A stretch of DNA of 44,955 nt. It comes from Myxococcales bacterium. GTDB lineage: Bacteria > Myxococcota_A > Polyangia > Palsa-1104. Of the stretch, positions 8,647-21,835 are shown piece after piece (the first letter of the stretch is position 1; each line of letters opens with the position of its first letter). The notes below the pieces were generated by a model. The model searched no databases and was not told the origin of the DNA. It saw nothing but the letters and a program-made list of their open reading frames with translations. The position numbers and the translations under genes were made by a program. Where the stretch lies: NCBI GenBank assembly GCA_028287105.1, contig JAQBQH010000212.1, positions 1-44,955 of the forward strand, read 5' to 3'.

Positions 8647-9730
8647 GACCGCGCGTCTCCTTCTCGTCGGCAATCTCGCCGAAGAGCTCTTCGAGGAGAT
8701 CTTCCATCGTGACCAGCCCGGCCAGGCGGCCGTATTCGTCGACGACGAGCGCGACGTGCGTGCGCTTGCGCTGGAACTCGCGGAACAGCTGATCGCACTT
8801 GGTCGTGCGCGGCACGAAGAGGACCGGGTGAAGCAGATCCTGCACGGTGTGGCCCTCGAGCGCGCCCCAGGCGTAGCCCGCCAGATCCTTGGCCAACAAG
8901 ATCCCGACCACCTCCATCGTCGGCCGCGCCACCGGCTTGGCCGGCGCCCCCGCGGCGACGGGTCGCTTGTCGGTGCGCACCTTGCCCTGGCGATAGATGG
9001 GAACGCGCGAGTAGCGCTCCGTGGCGATGGCCTCGACCATGCGCCCGAGCGGCATCTCGTAGGGCAGCGCGAACACCTTCTCCGCCGGCGTCATGACCTT
9101 GCCGACGGTGGTGTCACCGAACTCGAAGACGTTGTGGATGAGCCGCCGCTCCGCGACCTGCAGCTCGCCCTCCTCCGAGCCGACATCGACGAGCGAGCGG
9201 AACTCCTCCTCGCGCAGCCCCTCCTCGCGCGTCATGGGGCGCGCACCGAAGATGGTGAGCACCGCCGAGGCTACCGACTGCAAGACGACGCGAATCGGCG
9301 TGAGGAGGTAGGCCAGCCCCTGCATCGGCGCCGAGATGATGCGCGCCCAGCGCTCGCCGAGCCTGAGCGCGAGCGACTTCGGGATCATCTCGCCGAAGAG
9401 GAGGATCAAGGGCAGCATCCAGGCGGTGGCGATGAACACCTGCGCCAGCTCCGGCGCCTTGGGAAACAGGTGCGCCGTGATGGTCGCGGCCACCGACGAG
9501 TTGGCGATGTTGATGAGCTCGTTGCAGACGATGATCGTGACGATGAGCCGCCGCGGATGCGACAGCATCTCCGTCAGGCGCTGCGAGCCGCGATCGTCCT
9601 CGCGGCCGGCCATGGTCTCGCGCTGCACGCGCGACAGCGAGAAGATCGCGGTCTCGGAGCCGGCGAAAAATGCCGACGCCAACAGCAGCGTGACCACCGC
9701 GATCAGTCGCTCGAGGAGGAAGGAGGCCAT
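8639..9730 (-). CDS. CNNM/HlyC-CorC family membrane protein with CBS pair, lacking the C-terminal CorC domain
   Basis: A 363-residue paralogue of the next gene. The DUF21 membrane domain (residues 1-175) has FFAGSETAIFS and LFGEMIPKSLA. A CBS pair follows (about 200-350; RVPIYR and VVDEYGRLAGLVTMEDLLEEL), with an insert of about 20 residues (KRPVAAGAPAKPVARP) between the two CBS halves. The protein stops at [12 protein letters not shown], just where a CorC_HlyC domain would begin, so that domain is absent. It may form a heteromer with the complete paralogue encoded directly after it (8-bp overlap); that is inference. The gap to the upstream kinase is 9 bp. Confidence 0.92.
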   Translation of the reverse strand: MASFLLERLIAVVTLLLASAFFAGSETAIFSLSRVQRETMAGREDDRGSQRLTEMLSHPRRLIVTIIVCNELINIANSSVAATITAHLFPKAPELAQVFIATAWMLPLILLFGEMIPKSLALRLGERWARIISAPMQGLAYLLTPIRVVLQSVASAVLTIFGARPMTREEGLREEEFRSLVDVGSEEGELQVAERRLIHNVFEFGDTTVGKVMTPAEKVFALPYEMPLGRMVEAIATERYSRVPIYRQGKVRTDKRPVAAGAPAKPVARPTMEVVGILLAKDLAGYAWGALEGHTVQDLLHPVLFVPRTTKCDQLFREFQRKRTHVALVVDEYGRLAGLVTMEDLLEELFGEIADEKETRGRE

Positions 9731-9739
9731 GATGCGCGC

Positions 9740-10924
9740 TTAGGGCGACGAGCCGGGAGCGAGCGGAATGGTGAACGAGAACGCCGAGCCGCGACCGCCG
9801 TCGGACTCGATCGAGACCACGCCGCCATGCGCCTCGACCAGGCGCTTGACGATCGACAGCCCGAGGCCGGTGCCGCCGTATTCGCGCGTGGAGGTGTTGT
9901 CGACCTGGAAGAAGGGATCGAAGACCCGCTTCTGATGCTCGGGCGGAATGCCGATGCCGGAGTCGCGCACCGACACGCGCACGGCGCGGGTGCTGTCGAC
10001 CGCCGACGAGAGCGGCGCCGGCACCGCCGACACCTCGACCTTGCCGCCTTCGGGCGTGAACTTGACCGCGTTACCGAGGAGGTTCAGCAGCACCTGGCGA
10101 ATCTTGTCACGATCGCCGAGCACCAGGGGCAGCCCCGGTGGCACGGTGCAGGCCATTTGAAGCTTCTTGCGGCGGGCGTGCGGCGCGATGGTCGACAGCG
10201 CCACCGAGACCACCTCGTCGAGATCGAACGGCTGGCGGTCGATGCGCATCTCGCCCGCTTCCATGCGCGAGATGTCGAGGATGCCGGTGATCAGCTGCAA
10301 CAGCTGGTCGCCCTTCTCCATCACCGTGCGCACGTACTCGCGCTGCTCGTCGTTGAGCTCGCCGGCGATGCCCTCGAGCAGCATCTCGGAGTAGCCGATG
10401 ACCGAGGTGAGCGGCGTGCGCAGCTCGTGCGAGACGGTGGCGAGGAAGTTCGACTTGACGCGATCGGCCTCTTGCAGCCGCTCGACGGCCTGCGCGAGGC
10501 GGCGGTTCTTCTCGGTCAGCTCGCGGCTCGCCTCTTCGACGGTGGCCATGTGCATGCGCGCCGACATGGCGCGCTTGATGCCGTCGACGATGAAGGCGTC
10601 GGCCACGCGATGGAGATGCGCGGCGATGGGCTCGCTCGCGCGCACGATGATGTAGCCGATGGCGTCGCCCTCGTGCATGAGCGGCGCCACCACCCAGGCG
10701 ACCGCGCCCACCGCGACGACGGCGGCCTCGTACTCGGGGCGCGCCGCGAGCGTCTCCGGCGGCGGCGGCTCACCGACGATGACGCGACCGCTCTTGTCGA
10801 CCACGCTCAGCACGACGGCGAGATCCACGGCGCCCGCGGCGAGCGTCTCGCGCGCGTTGCGATCGAGGAGCTCGTCGAGCGTGACCGGTGCGTCGACGTT
10901 GAGGGCGGCCTTCGATGAGCTCAT
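9740..10924 (-). CDS. Soluble histidine kinase co-transcribed with the MglA-like GTPase
   Basis: A 394-residue kinase. Residues 15-125 have a compact sensor region of GAF-like size ([14 protein letters not shown]). A coiled coil (about 128-158) leads to HisKA with [10 protein letters not shown] and His166. The ATPase domain has [23 protein letters not shown] and GTGLGLSIV, so it should be active. There is no membrane segment. Only 7 bp separate it from the GTPase gene upstream and 9 bp from the CNNM gene downstream, so the three are probably one transcript. No cognate response regulator is adjacent. The GTPase may modulate or respond to this kinase (inference from gene order). Confidence 0.93.
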   Translation of the reverse strand: MSSSKAALNVDAPVTLDELLDRNARETLAAGAVDLAVVLSVVDKSGRVIVGEPPPPETLAARPEYEAAVVAVGAVAWVVAPLMHEGDAIGYIIVRASEPIAAHLHRVADAFIVDGIKRAMSARMHMATVEEASRELTEKNRRLAQAVERLQEADRVKSNFLATVSHELRTPLTSVIGYSEMLLEGIAGELNDEQREYVRTVMEKGDQLLQLITGILDISRMEAGEMRIDRQPFDLDEVVSVALSTIAPHARRKKLQMACTVPPGLPLVLGDRDKIRQVLLNLLGNAVKFTPEGGKVEVSAVPAPLSSAVDSTRAVRVSVRDSGIGIPPEHQKRVFDPFFQVDNTSTREYGGTGLGLSIVKRLVEAHGGVVSIESDGGRGSAFSFTIPLAPGSSP

Positions 10925-10931
10925 CCGCTAA

Positions 10932-11630
10932 TCATCCACCTTTGCCGAGGCCGAGCAGCTGCTCGGGACGCGGGGTCTCGACGCCGAGCTGCTTCGACAG
11001 CGCCGTCAGGAGCTCCGTCTTGGGAATGCCGTGCTTGGAGCCGAGGCCGATCTTCTTCTCCAGCATCTCCCAGGTCGCGGCCGCGAGGCCGAGGAAGGTC
11101 TCGGGCACGCCCTTGCCTTCGATGGCCGTGGCCGGAAACACCGGCTCCTTGCCGCGCGCGGCGATGCGTTTGAGCTCGTCGTCGGTGCGCACCTTCGGCA
11201 TGTCGCGCTTGTTGAACTGGATGACGATGGGAATCTCCTCGTCGAGGCGATTCTCCTTCATGTTCGCCTTCAGGTTGGCGAACGATTCGTTGTTGTTCTT
11301 GGTCTCGACGATCTGCGAGTCGGCGATGAAGGCGACGCCGTCGCAGCCCTGCAGCACCACCTTGCGCGTGGTGTTGTGCATGACCTGACCGGGGACGGTG
11401 AAGAGCTTGACCTTGCAGGTCACGCCCGAGGCCGACTTGAAGGCGAGCGGCAGCAGATCGAAGTAGAGGGTGCGGTCCTCTTTGGTGTCGAGGGTGAGCA
11501 GGCGGCCGCGTCGCTTCGGATCCATGCGCTCGTGGATCTTCTGCAGATTGGTGGTCTTGCCCGACAAGGCTGGTCCGTAATAGACGAGCTTGATCGCGAT
11601 CTCTCGATGCTGAAAATCTACCTGAGCCAT
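10932..11630 (-). CDS. MglA-family small GTPase
   Basis: A 232-residue MglA-type GTPase; MglA itself controls polarity and gliding in Myxococcus. I chose the ATG at 11630, preceded by GAGGGG, over an in-frame ATG 30 nt upstream. The P-loop is GPALSGKT (19-26), switch I has EDRTLYFD with Arg53, the G3 motif is TVPGQ with Gln82, and the G4 motif is NKRD (140-143). Arg53 and Gln82 match the intrinsic arginine finger and catalytic glutamine known in MglA. Residues about 195-232 extend beyond the usual 195-residue MglA. It lies between lon and a histidine kinase. An LC7/roadblock protein, the fold of MglB, is encoded about 3 kb away. Confidence 0.92.
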   Translation of the reverse strand: MAQVDFQHREIAIKLVYYGPALSGKTTNLQKIHERMDPKRRGRLLTLDTKEDRTLYFDLLPLAFKSASGVTCKVKLFTVPGQVMHNTTRKVVLQGCDGVAFIADSQIVETKNNNESFANLKANMKENRLDEEIPIVIQFNKRDMPKVRTDDELKRIAARGKEPVFPATAIEGKGVPETFLGLAAATWEMLEKKIGLGSKHGIPKTELLTALSKQLGVETPRPEQLLGLGKGG

Positions 11631-11682
11631 ATACCCCTCGAATCCCCCGAACCAGCCCAACCCGATCGATAGCCGTCCGTTT

Positions 11683-14096
<2,414 letters not shown>

Positions 14097-14100
<4 letters not shown>

Positions 14101-14552
14101 GTACCCCCGTCCGGGTTCAGCGGGATCGGCCGCGCGCGGCCGCGGCGATCGACGATGCGTGGAACGCGGATCGAGAGTAACCCGCCGCGCAGCGCCGCGA
14201 AGGTGCGCGAGAGATCGGCGGGGCCGGGCAGATCGAAGACGCGGCGGAAAGGACCATAGTCGCGCTCGGCACGATCATAGGCAGGGCGCGTATCGGGTGC
14301 GACCCCTGGTCGCTTCTGTCCCTCGACGATGAGGGCGTCGCCGAGCGCGTAGACCTGGACGTCGGCGGGCGCGACGCCCGGCAGCTCGACCTCGAGGACG
14401 TAGTTATCTCCGTCGGTGCGCAGATCGGCGACGACGCGGACCGATGCGCCGCCCGCGGACGCGCCTTCGGGCTGAAATAGCTCGCGGACAATCTTCTCCG
14501 CCTCGCGACGAAGGAAGATCATGCGCTCTACATCCCGGCTCCTGTCAGCCAT
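14097..14552 (-). CDS. Hsp20/alpha-crystallin family small heat-shock protein
   Basis: A 151-residue small heat-shock protein read from the ATG at 14552 (MADRSRDVERM). A short N-terminal arm is followed by an alpha-crystallin domain (about 35-140) with VELPGVAPADVQVYALGD and the family A-x-x-x-G-L motif in AALRGGLLSIRVPR. Such proteins hold unfolding clients without ATP. It is the first gene of an operon with lon and is coupled to it by an overlap, so holdase and protease are made together. A good sigma70-type promoter lies 25-53 bp upstream. No CIRCE repeat was found, so HrcA control is not supported for this unit. Confidence 0.93.
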
Positions 14553-14576
14553 GGTCAAGGGGGGTTGAACCGGCTG

Positions 14577-14605
14577 ATTGTAGCGGAAATTCACGCCGAT
14601 GTCAG
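14577..14605 (-). promoter_or_regulatory. Sigma70-type promoter for hsp20-lon
   Basis: On the minus strand, CTGACA (14605-14600) and TACAAT (14582-14577) are separated by exactly 17 nt. Each hexamer matches consensus at five of six positions. The predicted start of transcription is near 14570, leaving a leader of roughly 18 nt before the hsp20 ATG at 14552. This is the best two-part promoter seen in the window. Confidence 0.6.
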
Positions 14606-14622
14606 CTACGGGGAAGAGCGGC

Positions 14623-15051
14623 TTAGTGGCTGGAGGGCTTTTCGGCCGACGGCTCGGCCGGAAGCGACTTTCCGAGCACCTCGCGGGCGCGGCGAACCTT
14701 GAGCCGCACGCGGTCGAGCGTGGTGGCGCGGCCGTCGAAGATGACCACCAGCGCGGCCTTGGCACCGACGGCAGTGGCGCAGGCCGAGAGCCCGCCCGGC
14801 AGGCCGCCCGGCAAGGAGGCGACCAGATCCTTGGTCGCCGGAACGCGACCGCCATCGGCCGCGCCCTCGACGACGTCGGCGATGAGCTGGGCTACGGCGT
14901 CGCCGGTAGCTTCATCGAGGGAGCCCGAGGAGCCTTCGGCGCCGGCGTGGGCCAGCACTTCGCCCTCGACGCTGCAGAGTAGAACCTTCCTGCCGCCGGC
15001 GTCGCGCACCAGCTGTTGGCAGATGTCTGTGAGGTCGAGAGACGCAATCAT
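14623..15051 (-). CDS. Roadblock/LC7-domain protein (MglB-like fold)
   Basis: A 142-residue protein whose residues about 5-120 fit the roadblock/LC7 pattern: an initial helix (LTDICQQLVRDAGGRKVLLCSVEGEVL), a middle helix with VAQLIADV, and a C-terminal strand-helix (KAALVVIFDGRATTLDRVRLKVRRAREVL shortened in meaning here). Proteins of this fold, such as MglB, act as GAPs or scaffolds for MglA-type GTPases. An MglA-like GTPase is encoded at 10932-11630, separated by hsp20-lon. The tail of about 20 residues is Pro/Ser rich. A functional pairing with that GTPase is an inference. It has its own 70-bp upstream-free gap before hsp20. Confidence 0.75.
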   Translation of the reverse strand: MIASLDLTDICQQLVRDAGGRKVLLCSVEGEVLAHAGAEGSSGSLDEATGDAVAQLIADVVEGAADGGRVPATKDLVASLPGGLPGGLSACATAVGAKAALVVIFDGRATTLDRVRLKVRRAREVLGKSLPAEPSAEKPSSH

Positions 15052-15116
15052 GACGACAATACCAATTTGACACGACCACCTTGCTTCGCCAAGTCAAAGT
15101 GCGAAGATCAAGCGAG

Positions 15117-15578
15117 ATGCGCCTCCCGACCTCGTGCCCAAAGTGCCAACGAGAGCGCATGCCCGGCGAGGACGCCTGCGCCCGCTGCGGCCTCCTCGTC
15201 GCAAGGTGGGACGGTTACGCGACCGAGGATCCCTCCCACCCCGCGCTCGAGCAGCCGTGGAAGGAGCTCGAGAGCCAATGGGAGGACGAATCCGCGCACG
15301 CCAAGCTCCTGCAGCTCGCCGCCGCCGTCGACGCGCTGGATGTCGCCGCGGCCATGTACCGCAAGCGCAAGCTGGCGTCTCCGGAGGATGCGAGGGCGCA
15401 GTGGGGCTTGGAACGAGCTGTCGGGATGGCGCAGACGTTGTACGTCGCGAAGGCGAAGGCGGAACGGCCGCCACGAGCCCCGGTCATTCTCAAGCTGGCG
15501 GGGACGCTGTTCGCGGGCTTCATCTTGATCGCGGCGCTTTGGGCGGTCGTGCTCGTCTTTCGCAATCACAATCGTTGA
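15117..15578 (+). CDS. Zinc-ribbon protein with a C-terminal membrane anchor
   Basis: A 153-residue protein read from the ATG at 15117; an in-frame TTG at 15081 would add 12 residues. The N-terminus holds a zinc ribbon (CPKCQRE...CARCGLL, two CxxC pairs). A charged helical region follows (about 40-115; MYRKRKLASPEDARAQWGLERA has a TPR-like look). One membrane span comes near the C-terminus (LAGTLFAGFILIAALWAVVLVF), ending RNHNR. This order puts the zinc ribbon in the cytoplasm with a tail anchor. Members with this layout are common in myxobacteria, but I cannot assign a function. It is divergent from the LC7 gene. Confidence 0.75.
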   Translation: MRLPTSCPKCQRERMPGEDACARCGLLVARWDGYATEDPSHPALEQPWKELESQWEDESAHAKLLQLAAAVDALDVAAAMYRKRKLASPEDARAQWGLERAVGMAQTLYVAKAKAERPPRAPVILKLAGTLFAGFILIAALWAVVLVFRNHNR

Positions 15579-15599
15579 CGACGGTGGGACGTCGCGCGG

Positions 15600-16751
15600 C
15601 TAGAACGCGAAGCCCGCCGATTCGGCTTCCGTGCGAATCGATCCAGTCACCGCATCATCGAACGTCTTCGGCCCTGCCACCTGCTTCTTGCGCTCCGACT
15701 GAATGAACTGATCCCGCTTCCCCGACAGCTCCGCGATCCGCTGCTGCAGCTGCGACCGATCCTTGGCCTTCTTGTCCAAGAACTCCGCCCGCTGCTTCTC
15801 ATCCATCGCCCGCATCGGCGCCGGCAGCTCCTCCGCCTTCATGCGACCCACATCCTTCTTGCCATGCGCCCGCGCGTCGACGAGATCCCATTCGTCGTTG
15901 CGGTACAGGACCGACGCCTTGGCCGCCGCGCGCGACGCCGCCACCGGGGCGCCCGCCGAGCCCGCCGCGCCGTCCATCGACGCCTGGTTCGCGGCCTTCT
16001 CCTTCGCCACCATCCCGTAACCGACGTAGGTCTTATTCAGCTCGTTCGACAGCTTCGCCAGCTCGCTGTCCATCGGCGTCGCGATGGCCACCACGCGGTT
16101 CTGATCGATCGCTGCGTACTTGCCGCTGCCGAGCAGCGCCACCTGCCGCCACCCTTGCGCTTCCCACGCCCCGTCGCCGCCGCAGTAGATCGCATTGACG
16201 AAGATGCCCTTCTGCTTCGCCTCGCCGACCGCGCGCTCGACGGGAATCTGCGGATCCTGGTTGGCCGGCTCGTTGCCCGCCACGAAGATGATCTTCAGCG
16301 TCCCCTGATCCTGATCCCACTTCATCTCGCTGGTGGCATCGTGCACCGCGCGCGCGACATACTCCGACCCGCCGTTGGTCTTCAGCGCGAACAGCTTCTG
16401 ATACACGTCGTCGAGGTTGGTGGTCAGCTCGGCATCCTTACGCACCCAGCCCTTCTTCGCGTCGTAGCCGTCGTTGCCGTAGCTGATGATGCCGACGCGC
16501 AGCACCGGCGACGGCTTGGCGTGCGACAACAGATTCACCACGTCCCACAGCTTCTGCCGCGCCGCATCGATGAGCCCGTCCATGCTCGACGACGTGTCGA
16601 GCGCGATGACGAGGTCCACCTTCTTGGCGCCGTTGGTCGCCTGCGGGATCGCAGGCGAGGGGTCACGCTGGGTCTGACCATTGCCGTGTCCGCCAGCCAG
16701 CGCCGCCGACGAGAACAGCATCACGAACGAAAGAGCGATCCGTTTCACCAT
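15600..16751 (-). CDS. Secreted von Willebrand factor A (VWA) domain protein
   Basis: A 383-residue exported protein. The signal peptide MVKRIALSFVMLFSSAALA precedes a VWA domain (about 45-230) whose MIDAS motif is DTSSSMD; the downstream conserved Thr/Asp positions fall in the IISYGNDGY and FVAGNEPANQ regions. Residues about 235-290 are Ala-rich. The C-terminal third is a charged coiled coil (DEKQRAEFLDKKAKDRSQLQ). VWA proteins bind metal and usually mediate protein contacts in the envelope. The start is the only good ATG after the hydrophobic stretch. It stands alone, convergent with the zinc-ribbon gene (21-bp gap), and no MoxR-type ATPase is nearby. Confidence 0.88.
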   Translation of the reverse strand: MVKRIALSFVMLFSSAALAGGHGNGQTQRDPSPAIPQATNGAKKVDLVIALDTSSSMDGLIDAARQKLWDVVNLLSHAKPSPVLRVGIISYGNDGYDAKKGWVRKDAELTTNLDDVYQKLFALKTNGGSEYVARAVHDATSEMKWDQDQGTLKIIFVAGNEPANQDPQIPVERAVGEAKQKGIFVNAIYCGGDGAWEAQGWRQVALLGSGKYAAIDQNRVVAIATPMDSELAKLSNELNKTYVGYGMVAKEKAANQASMDGAAGSAGAPVAASRAAAKASVLYRNDEWDLVDARAHGKKDVGRMKAEELPAPMRAMDEKQRAEFLDKKAKDRSQLQQRIAELSGKRDQFIQSERKKQVAGPKTFDDAVTGSIRTEAESAGFAF

Positions 16752-16813
16752 GTCGCCTACAACGCGGGAGGCGACGAAAAGGATCTACGCGAGCGGAGCG
16801 ACGCCCGCGACAC

Positions 16814-17182
16814 TCACTTCAGCGTGGCCTTCTTGAGCGCGCGGATCAGGTTGTCCGGCTGACAGGGCTTGGTGAGAAATCCCGCCGCGCCCGCCGTCTT
16901 GGCGCGCGCCTCGAGATCCTTGCCCACCTCGCCGGTGAGCACCACGACCGGCAACTTCGGCCGGCGTGCTTTGATGAGCGACATCGACATCCAGCCATCC
17001 AGGCCCGGCATGTTGAGATCCATCACCACCACATCGAACGCGCTGCGTTCGGCGGCTTCTACGGCTTCAATGCCCGAGTCGGCGATGATGACCTCGTGAC
17101 CTTCGGCCGAGAGGTAGCTCTTGTACAGCCTCGAGGCTGCGGGATCGTCGTCGACGAAGAGCACGCGCAGCTTTTCTGCCAT
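16814..17182 (-). CDS. Single-domain response regulator at the end of the dnaJ operon
   Basis: A 122-residue stand-alone receiver domain. The acidic cluster is FVDDDP (11-13), the phosphoacceptor is Asp55 in VVMDLNMPG, the conserved Thr is in VVLTGE, and the Lys is in FLTKPCQ. No output domain follows. It begins 21 bp after dnaJ on the same strand and is probably transcribed with the chaperone genes, although a weak TATGGT about 10 nt before its ATG could give a separate start. A receiver tied to the heat-shock operon might be phosphorylated by one of the orphan kinases in the window (inference). Confidence 0.92.
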   Translation of the reverse strand: MAEKLRVLFVDDDPAASRLYKSYLSAEGHEVIIADSGIEAVEAAERSAFDVVVMDLNMPGLDGWMSMSLIKARRPKLPVVVLTGEVGKDLEARAKTAGAAGFLTKPCQPDNLIRALKKATLK

Positions 17183-17203
17183 GCAGGGGCGACCATACCA
17201 CGA

Positions 17204-18298
17204 TTACTCGCCCGCTAATTCGCGCATTTTCGACAGGAAAGTTTTCTGTAACGGCGTTTGCGTTTCAGTTAGCGACGTTTTCAATTGTTCGAACAATTCG
17301 CGCTGCTTGGCGTCGAGCTGCGCGGGCGTCTCGACCATGATCCGCACGTGCGCATCGCCGCGCGCGTTCGGCTTGCCCGCGCCTTTTCCGCGCAAGCGGA
17401 ACAGCGCCCCCGGCTGCGTCCCCGACGGCACGCGCATGTCGACCTTGCCGTCGAGCGTGGGCACCTGAATCACCGCGCCGAGCGCCGCCTGCACCACCGA
17501 GATCGGCACCTCGCACGTGATGATTCCGTTCTCGCGCTTGAACAGCGGATGCGGACGCACGCGCACGATCACGTTCAGATCGCCCGGCGGCCCGCCGCGC
17601 CTGCCCGGCTCGCCCTGCCCCGCCACGCGTCGCGTCGCGCCGTCGTCGGTGTCGGCCGGGATCGAGACCGTGAACTCGCGCTCCTTCTCGATCGTGCCCG
17701 CGCCCTCGCAGGCCTCGCACTGATCGCCGACGATCTTGCCCGTCCCGGTGCAGGTCGGGCACTTCTTCGAGAGCGAGAAGAAGCCCTGCTGAACCTTGAT
17801 CTCGCCCTTGCCGCTGCACACGTTGCACGTGCGCATGCCGCTGTCGCCGCCCTTGGCACCGGTGCCCTTGCACGTCGTGCACTCGGCCGGCGACGGAAAC
17901 TTGATCGTCTTCTCGACCCCGAGCGCCGCCTCTTCGAACGACAGCTCGAGCGTGTAGCGCAGATCGCGTCCCGGCATCTTGCCCGCGCTCTTCTTCTTGC
18001 CGAAGAGATCGCCGAACAGCGACTCGAACAGATCGGTGAAGCCGCCGATGTCGACGCCGACCCCGCCGCCCACGCCTTCGAAGCCGCGCCGATCGTAGCG
18101 CGCGCGCGCCTCGGGATCGGACAGCACCGTGTAGGCTTCGGACACTTCCTTGAAGTGGGTCTCGGCCTCGGGATTGTCGGGGTTCTGATCGGGATGGAAC
18201 TTGAGCGCCAGCTCGCGATACGCCTTCTTGAGCACCACCGCGTCGACGTCGCGCGGCACGCCGAGCACTTCGTAATAGTCACGCTTCCTGTCGGACAC
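17204..18298 (-). CDS. dnaJ: DnaJ, Hsp40 co-chaperone
   Basis: A 364-residue type I DnaJ that delivers clients to DnaK and stimulates its ATPase. The J domain has the HPD triad in KFHPDQ. A Gly/Phe-rich linker follows ([13 protein letters not shown]). The zinc domain has four CxxCxGxG-type motifs ([32 protein letters not shown]). The C-terminal substrate-binding region includes [19 protein letters not shown]. The last residues ([20 protein letters not shown]) are less usual. It starts 11 bp after dnaK in the order hrcA-grpE-dnaK-dnaJ, typical of HrcA-type heat-shock operons. Confidence 0.97.
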   Translation of the reverse strand: MSDRKRDYYEVLGVPRDVDAVVLKKAYRELALKFHPDQNPDNPEAETHFKEVSEAYTVLSDPEARARYDRRGFEGVGGGVGVDIGGFTDLFESLFGDLFGKKKSAGKMPGRDLRYTLELSFEEAALGVEKTIKFPSPAECTTCKGTGAKGGDSGMRTCNVCSGKGEIKVQQGFFSLSKKCPTCTGTGKIVGDQCEACEGAGTIEKEREFTVSIPADTDDGATRRVAGQGEPGRRGGPPGDLNVIVRVRPHPLFKRENGIITCEVPISVVQAALGAVIQVPTLDGKVDMRVPSGTQPGALFRLRGKGAGKPNARGDAHVRIMVETPAQLDAKQRELFEQLKTSLTETQTPLQKTFLSKMRELAGE

Positions 18299-18309
18299 CG
18301 CCAGCCTCG

Positions 18310-20136
<1,827 letters not shown>

Positions 20137-20154
20137 CTACTGTCGCTCGGACCG

Positions 20155-20160
20155 ATCATA
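20155..20160 (-). promoter_or_regulatory. Possible -10 element before dnaK
   Basis: On the minus strand TATGAT abuts the grpE stop and ends 18 nt before the dnaK ATG. It matches the -10 consensus at five of six positions. No -35 hexamer was found at 16-18 nt. The same TATGAT appears before gpsA and the deacetylase gene. Confidence 0.3.
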
Positions 20161-20757
20161 TCAGGATTCGGAAGGCGCTGCGGGAGCTTTGGCGACCGCG
20201 ACCATGGCGGGCCGCAAGAGCCGCTGTCCGAGCATGTAGCCCGACGCGAACTCCTGCGCCACCGATCCCGGGGGGTGCTCGGTGGTCTCCATCTGCTGAA
20301 TGGCATCGTGCTGCGACGGATCGAACGGCTTGCCCACCGACGAGAAGCGCGTCACGCCGAAGCGCTCGAGCGCCTGCAGGAGCTGCTTCTCGGTCTGCTG
20401 AATACCGACGGTGAGCGGGTCCCCGCCCGGCGCATGCTTGAGCGCGCGCTCGAGGTTGTCGAGCGCCGGCAACAGCTCCTTCAGGAGCTGCTCGCGCCCG
20501 CGCGTGGCGGCGTCGTCGCTCTCCTTCTTCGCGCGGCGCTTGTAGTTCTCGAACTCGGCGGCGGTGCGCAGGAGACGGTCGTGCAGCTCGCGCTTCTCCT
20601 GCTCCAACTTGTCCAGCTGCTCGATCTGCTGCTCGAGCGTCGGCTGCGCTTTCGCCTCCGACTCCCCGTCGCCATCATTTCCCGTCGCCGGGGGCGGCGC
20701 CTCGCCGGGCCCCGCGTTCTCGGGTGTGTTGCCCTGCTTCTGATCGTCATTCCCCAT
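20161..20757 (-). CDS. grpE: GrpE, nucleotide-exchange factor for DnaK
   Basis: A 198-residue GrpE. A disordered acidic N-terminus (about 1-35) precedes the long dimerising helix (LEQQIEQLDKLEQEKRELHD). The family core follows: RTAAEFENYKRRAKKE, LLPALDNLERAL, and the beta-domain with PFDPSQHDAIQQ and GYMLGQRLLRPAMVAVA. It releases ADP from DnaK and can act as a thermosensor. It lies between hrcA (23 bp) and dnaK (24 bp) in the standard order. Confidence 0.97.
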   Translation of the reverse strand: MGNDDQKQGNTPENAGPGEAPPPATGNDGDGESEAKAQPTLEQQIEQLDKLEQEKRELHDRLLRTAAEFENYKRRAKKESDDAATRGREQLLKELLPALDNLERALKHAPGGDPLTVGIQQTEKQLLQALERFGVTRFSSVGKPFDPSQHDAIQQMETTEHPPGSVAQEFASGYMLGQRLLRPAMVAVAKAPAAPSES

Positions 20758-20780
20758 GCCTCGAGAACCTAATCCCGACG

Positions 20781-21830
20781 CTAGCGTTTGGCAATGACGC
20801 CGGAGATCAGCTGCGCCGTGAAATCGACCAGGGTGATGACCTTCGAGTAGTTCATGCGGGTCGGGCCGATGACTCCGAGCGTGCCGAGCGCGCGCGAATC
20901 GCCCTCGGCGCCGTAGGTCGTGGCGACGATGGTGAAATCGGCCAGCTCAGAAATATTGGTCTCGGCGCCGATGAAGACGCGGATGCCCTCGGCGCGCTGG
21001 GTGCGGTCGAGCAGCTCGGCCAGCACCCGCTTCTCCTCGAGGCGACGGAACAGCCCCTTCATCTTCTCGACCTGGGCCGGGTCGCCGCCGGCGATGCTCT
21101 CGAGCAGGCGCGCCTGGCCGGAGACGATCACCTCGGAGGCCGGGTCGGGGAGCGCCTTCTGCGACAGCTCGAGCGCCTTTTTCTCGAGCGCCTGATACTG
21201 CGTGCGCTCGTCGGCCAGCTCCTTCTGCACGCGCAGGCGGACCTCGTCGAGCGTGAGCCCCTTCAAGATCTCGTTGAGGTAGTTGTGGATGCGCTCGAGC
21301 TCTTCGCCGGTGACGCTGTCGGCGGTGGTGATGATCTTGTTCGAGACCTGCCCGCTCTTGGCGACGAGGACGGCGAGGAGCTGCCCTTCGCGCAGCCGCA
21401 TGAACTCGACATGCTCGAGGACGTCGGTATCGGAGCGCGGCGTCACCAGCACCGCGGTGTGCGTCGACAGCTCGGCCAGCACGTTGGCCGCCTCGCGCAT
21501 GGTCGCGTCGATGTCGTCGCCGGGGATCTGGTAGCGCTGCGACAGATCGACGCGCTCCTTGTCCGACAGGGAGCGGACCTTGAGCAGCGAGTCGACGAAG
21601 AAGCGCAGACCCTGATCGGTCGGCACGCGCCCCGCCGAGGTGTGCGGCTGCTTGAGCAGGCCCGCCTCCTCGAGATCGCTCATGACGTTGCGCACGGTCG
21701 CCGGCGAGAGATCGATGCCGTAGCGCCGTGTCACGGTGCGGGATCCGACCGCATCGCCCGTCGCCAGATACTCGTGGACGACGGCGTTCAGGATCTTGCG
21801 CGCGCGGTTGTTCAGATCCGACATCGACAC
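20781..21830 (-). CDS. hrcA: HrcA, heat-inducible transcription repressor
   Basis: A 349-residue HrcA, read from GTG at 21830; ATG at 21824 would shorten it by two residues. The N-terminal winged helix has VVHEYLATGDAVGSRTV and the helix DLSPATVRNVMSDLEEAGLL. A GAF-like dimerisation domain follows. The C-terminus contains VIGPTRMNYSKVITLVDF, a family signature. HrcA normally represses through CIRCE (TTAGCACTC-N9-GAGTGCTAA). I searched the operon upstream regions by eye and found no CIRCE, so the operator may be diverged or located elsewhere. A TATAAA hexamer ends 5 nt before the GTG. Confidence 0.97.
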   Translation of the reverse strand: MSMSDLNNRARKILNAVVHEYLATGDAVGSRTVTRRYGIDLSPATVRNVMSDLEEAGLLKQPHTSAGRVPTDQGLRFFVDSLLKVRSLSDKERVDLSQRYQIPGDDIDATMREAANVLAELSTHTAVLVTPRSDTDVLEHVEFMRLREGQLLAVLVAKSGQVSNKIITTADSVTGEELERIHNYLNEILKGLTLDEVRLRVQKELADERTQYQALEKKALELSQKALPDPASEVIVSGQARLLESIAGGDPAQVEKMKGLFRRLEEKRVLAELLDRTQRAEGIRVFIGAETNISELADFTIVATTYGAEGDSRALGTLGVIGPTRMNYSKVITLVDFTAQLISGVIAKR

Positions 21831-21835
21831 CTATC

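Noticed and set aside
8390-10918. Rightward open frame of over 800 codons opposite the CNNM and kinase genes
   Set aside because: It spans three clear leftward genes, has no recognisable domain and has antisense-type composition.
14623-15051. MglB itself
   Set aside because: The fold fits roadblock/LC7, but the sequence is too diverged to call the orthologue, and it is not adjacent to the MglA-like gene as mglB usually is.
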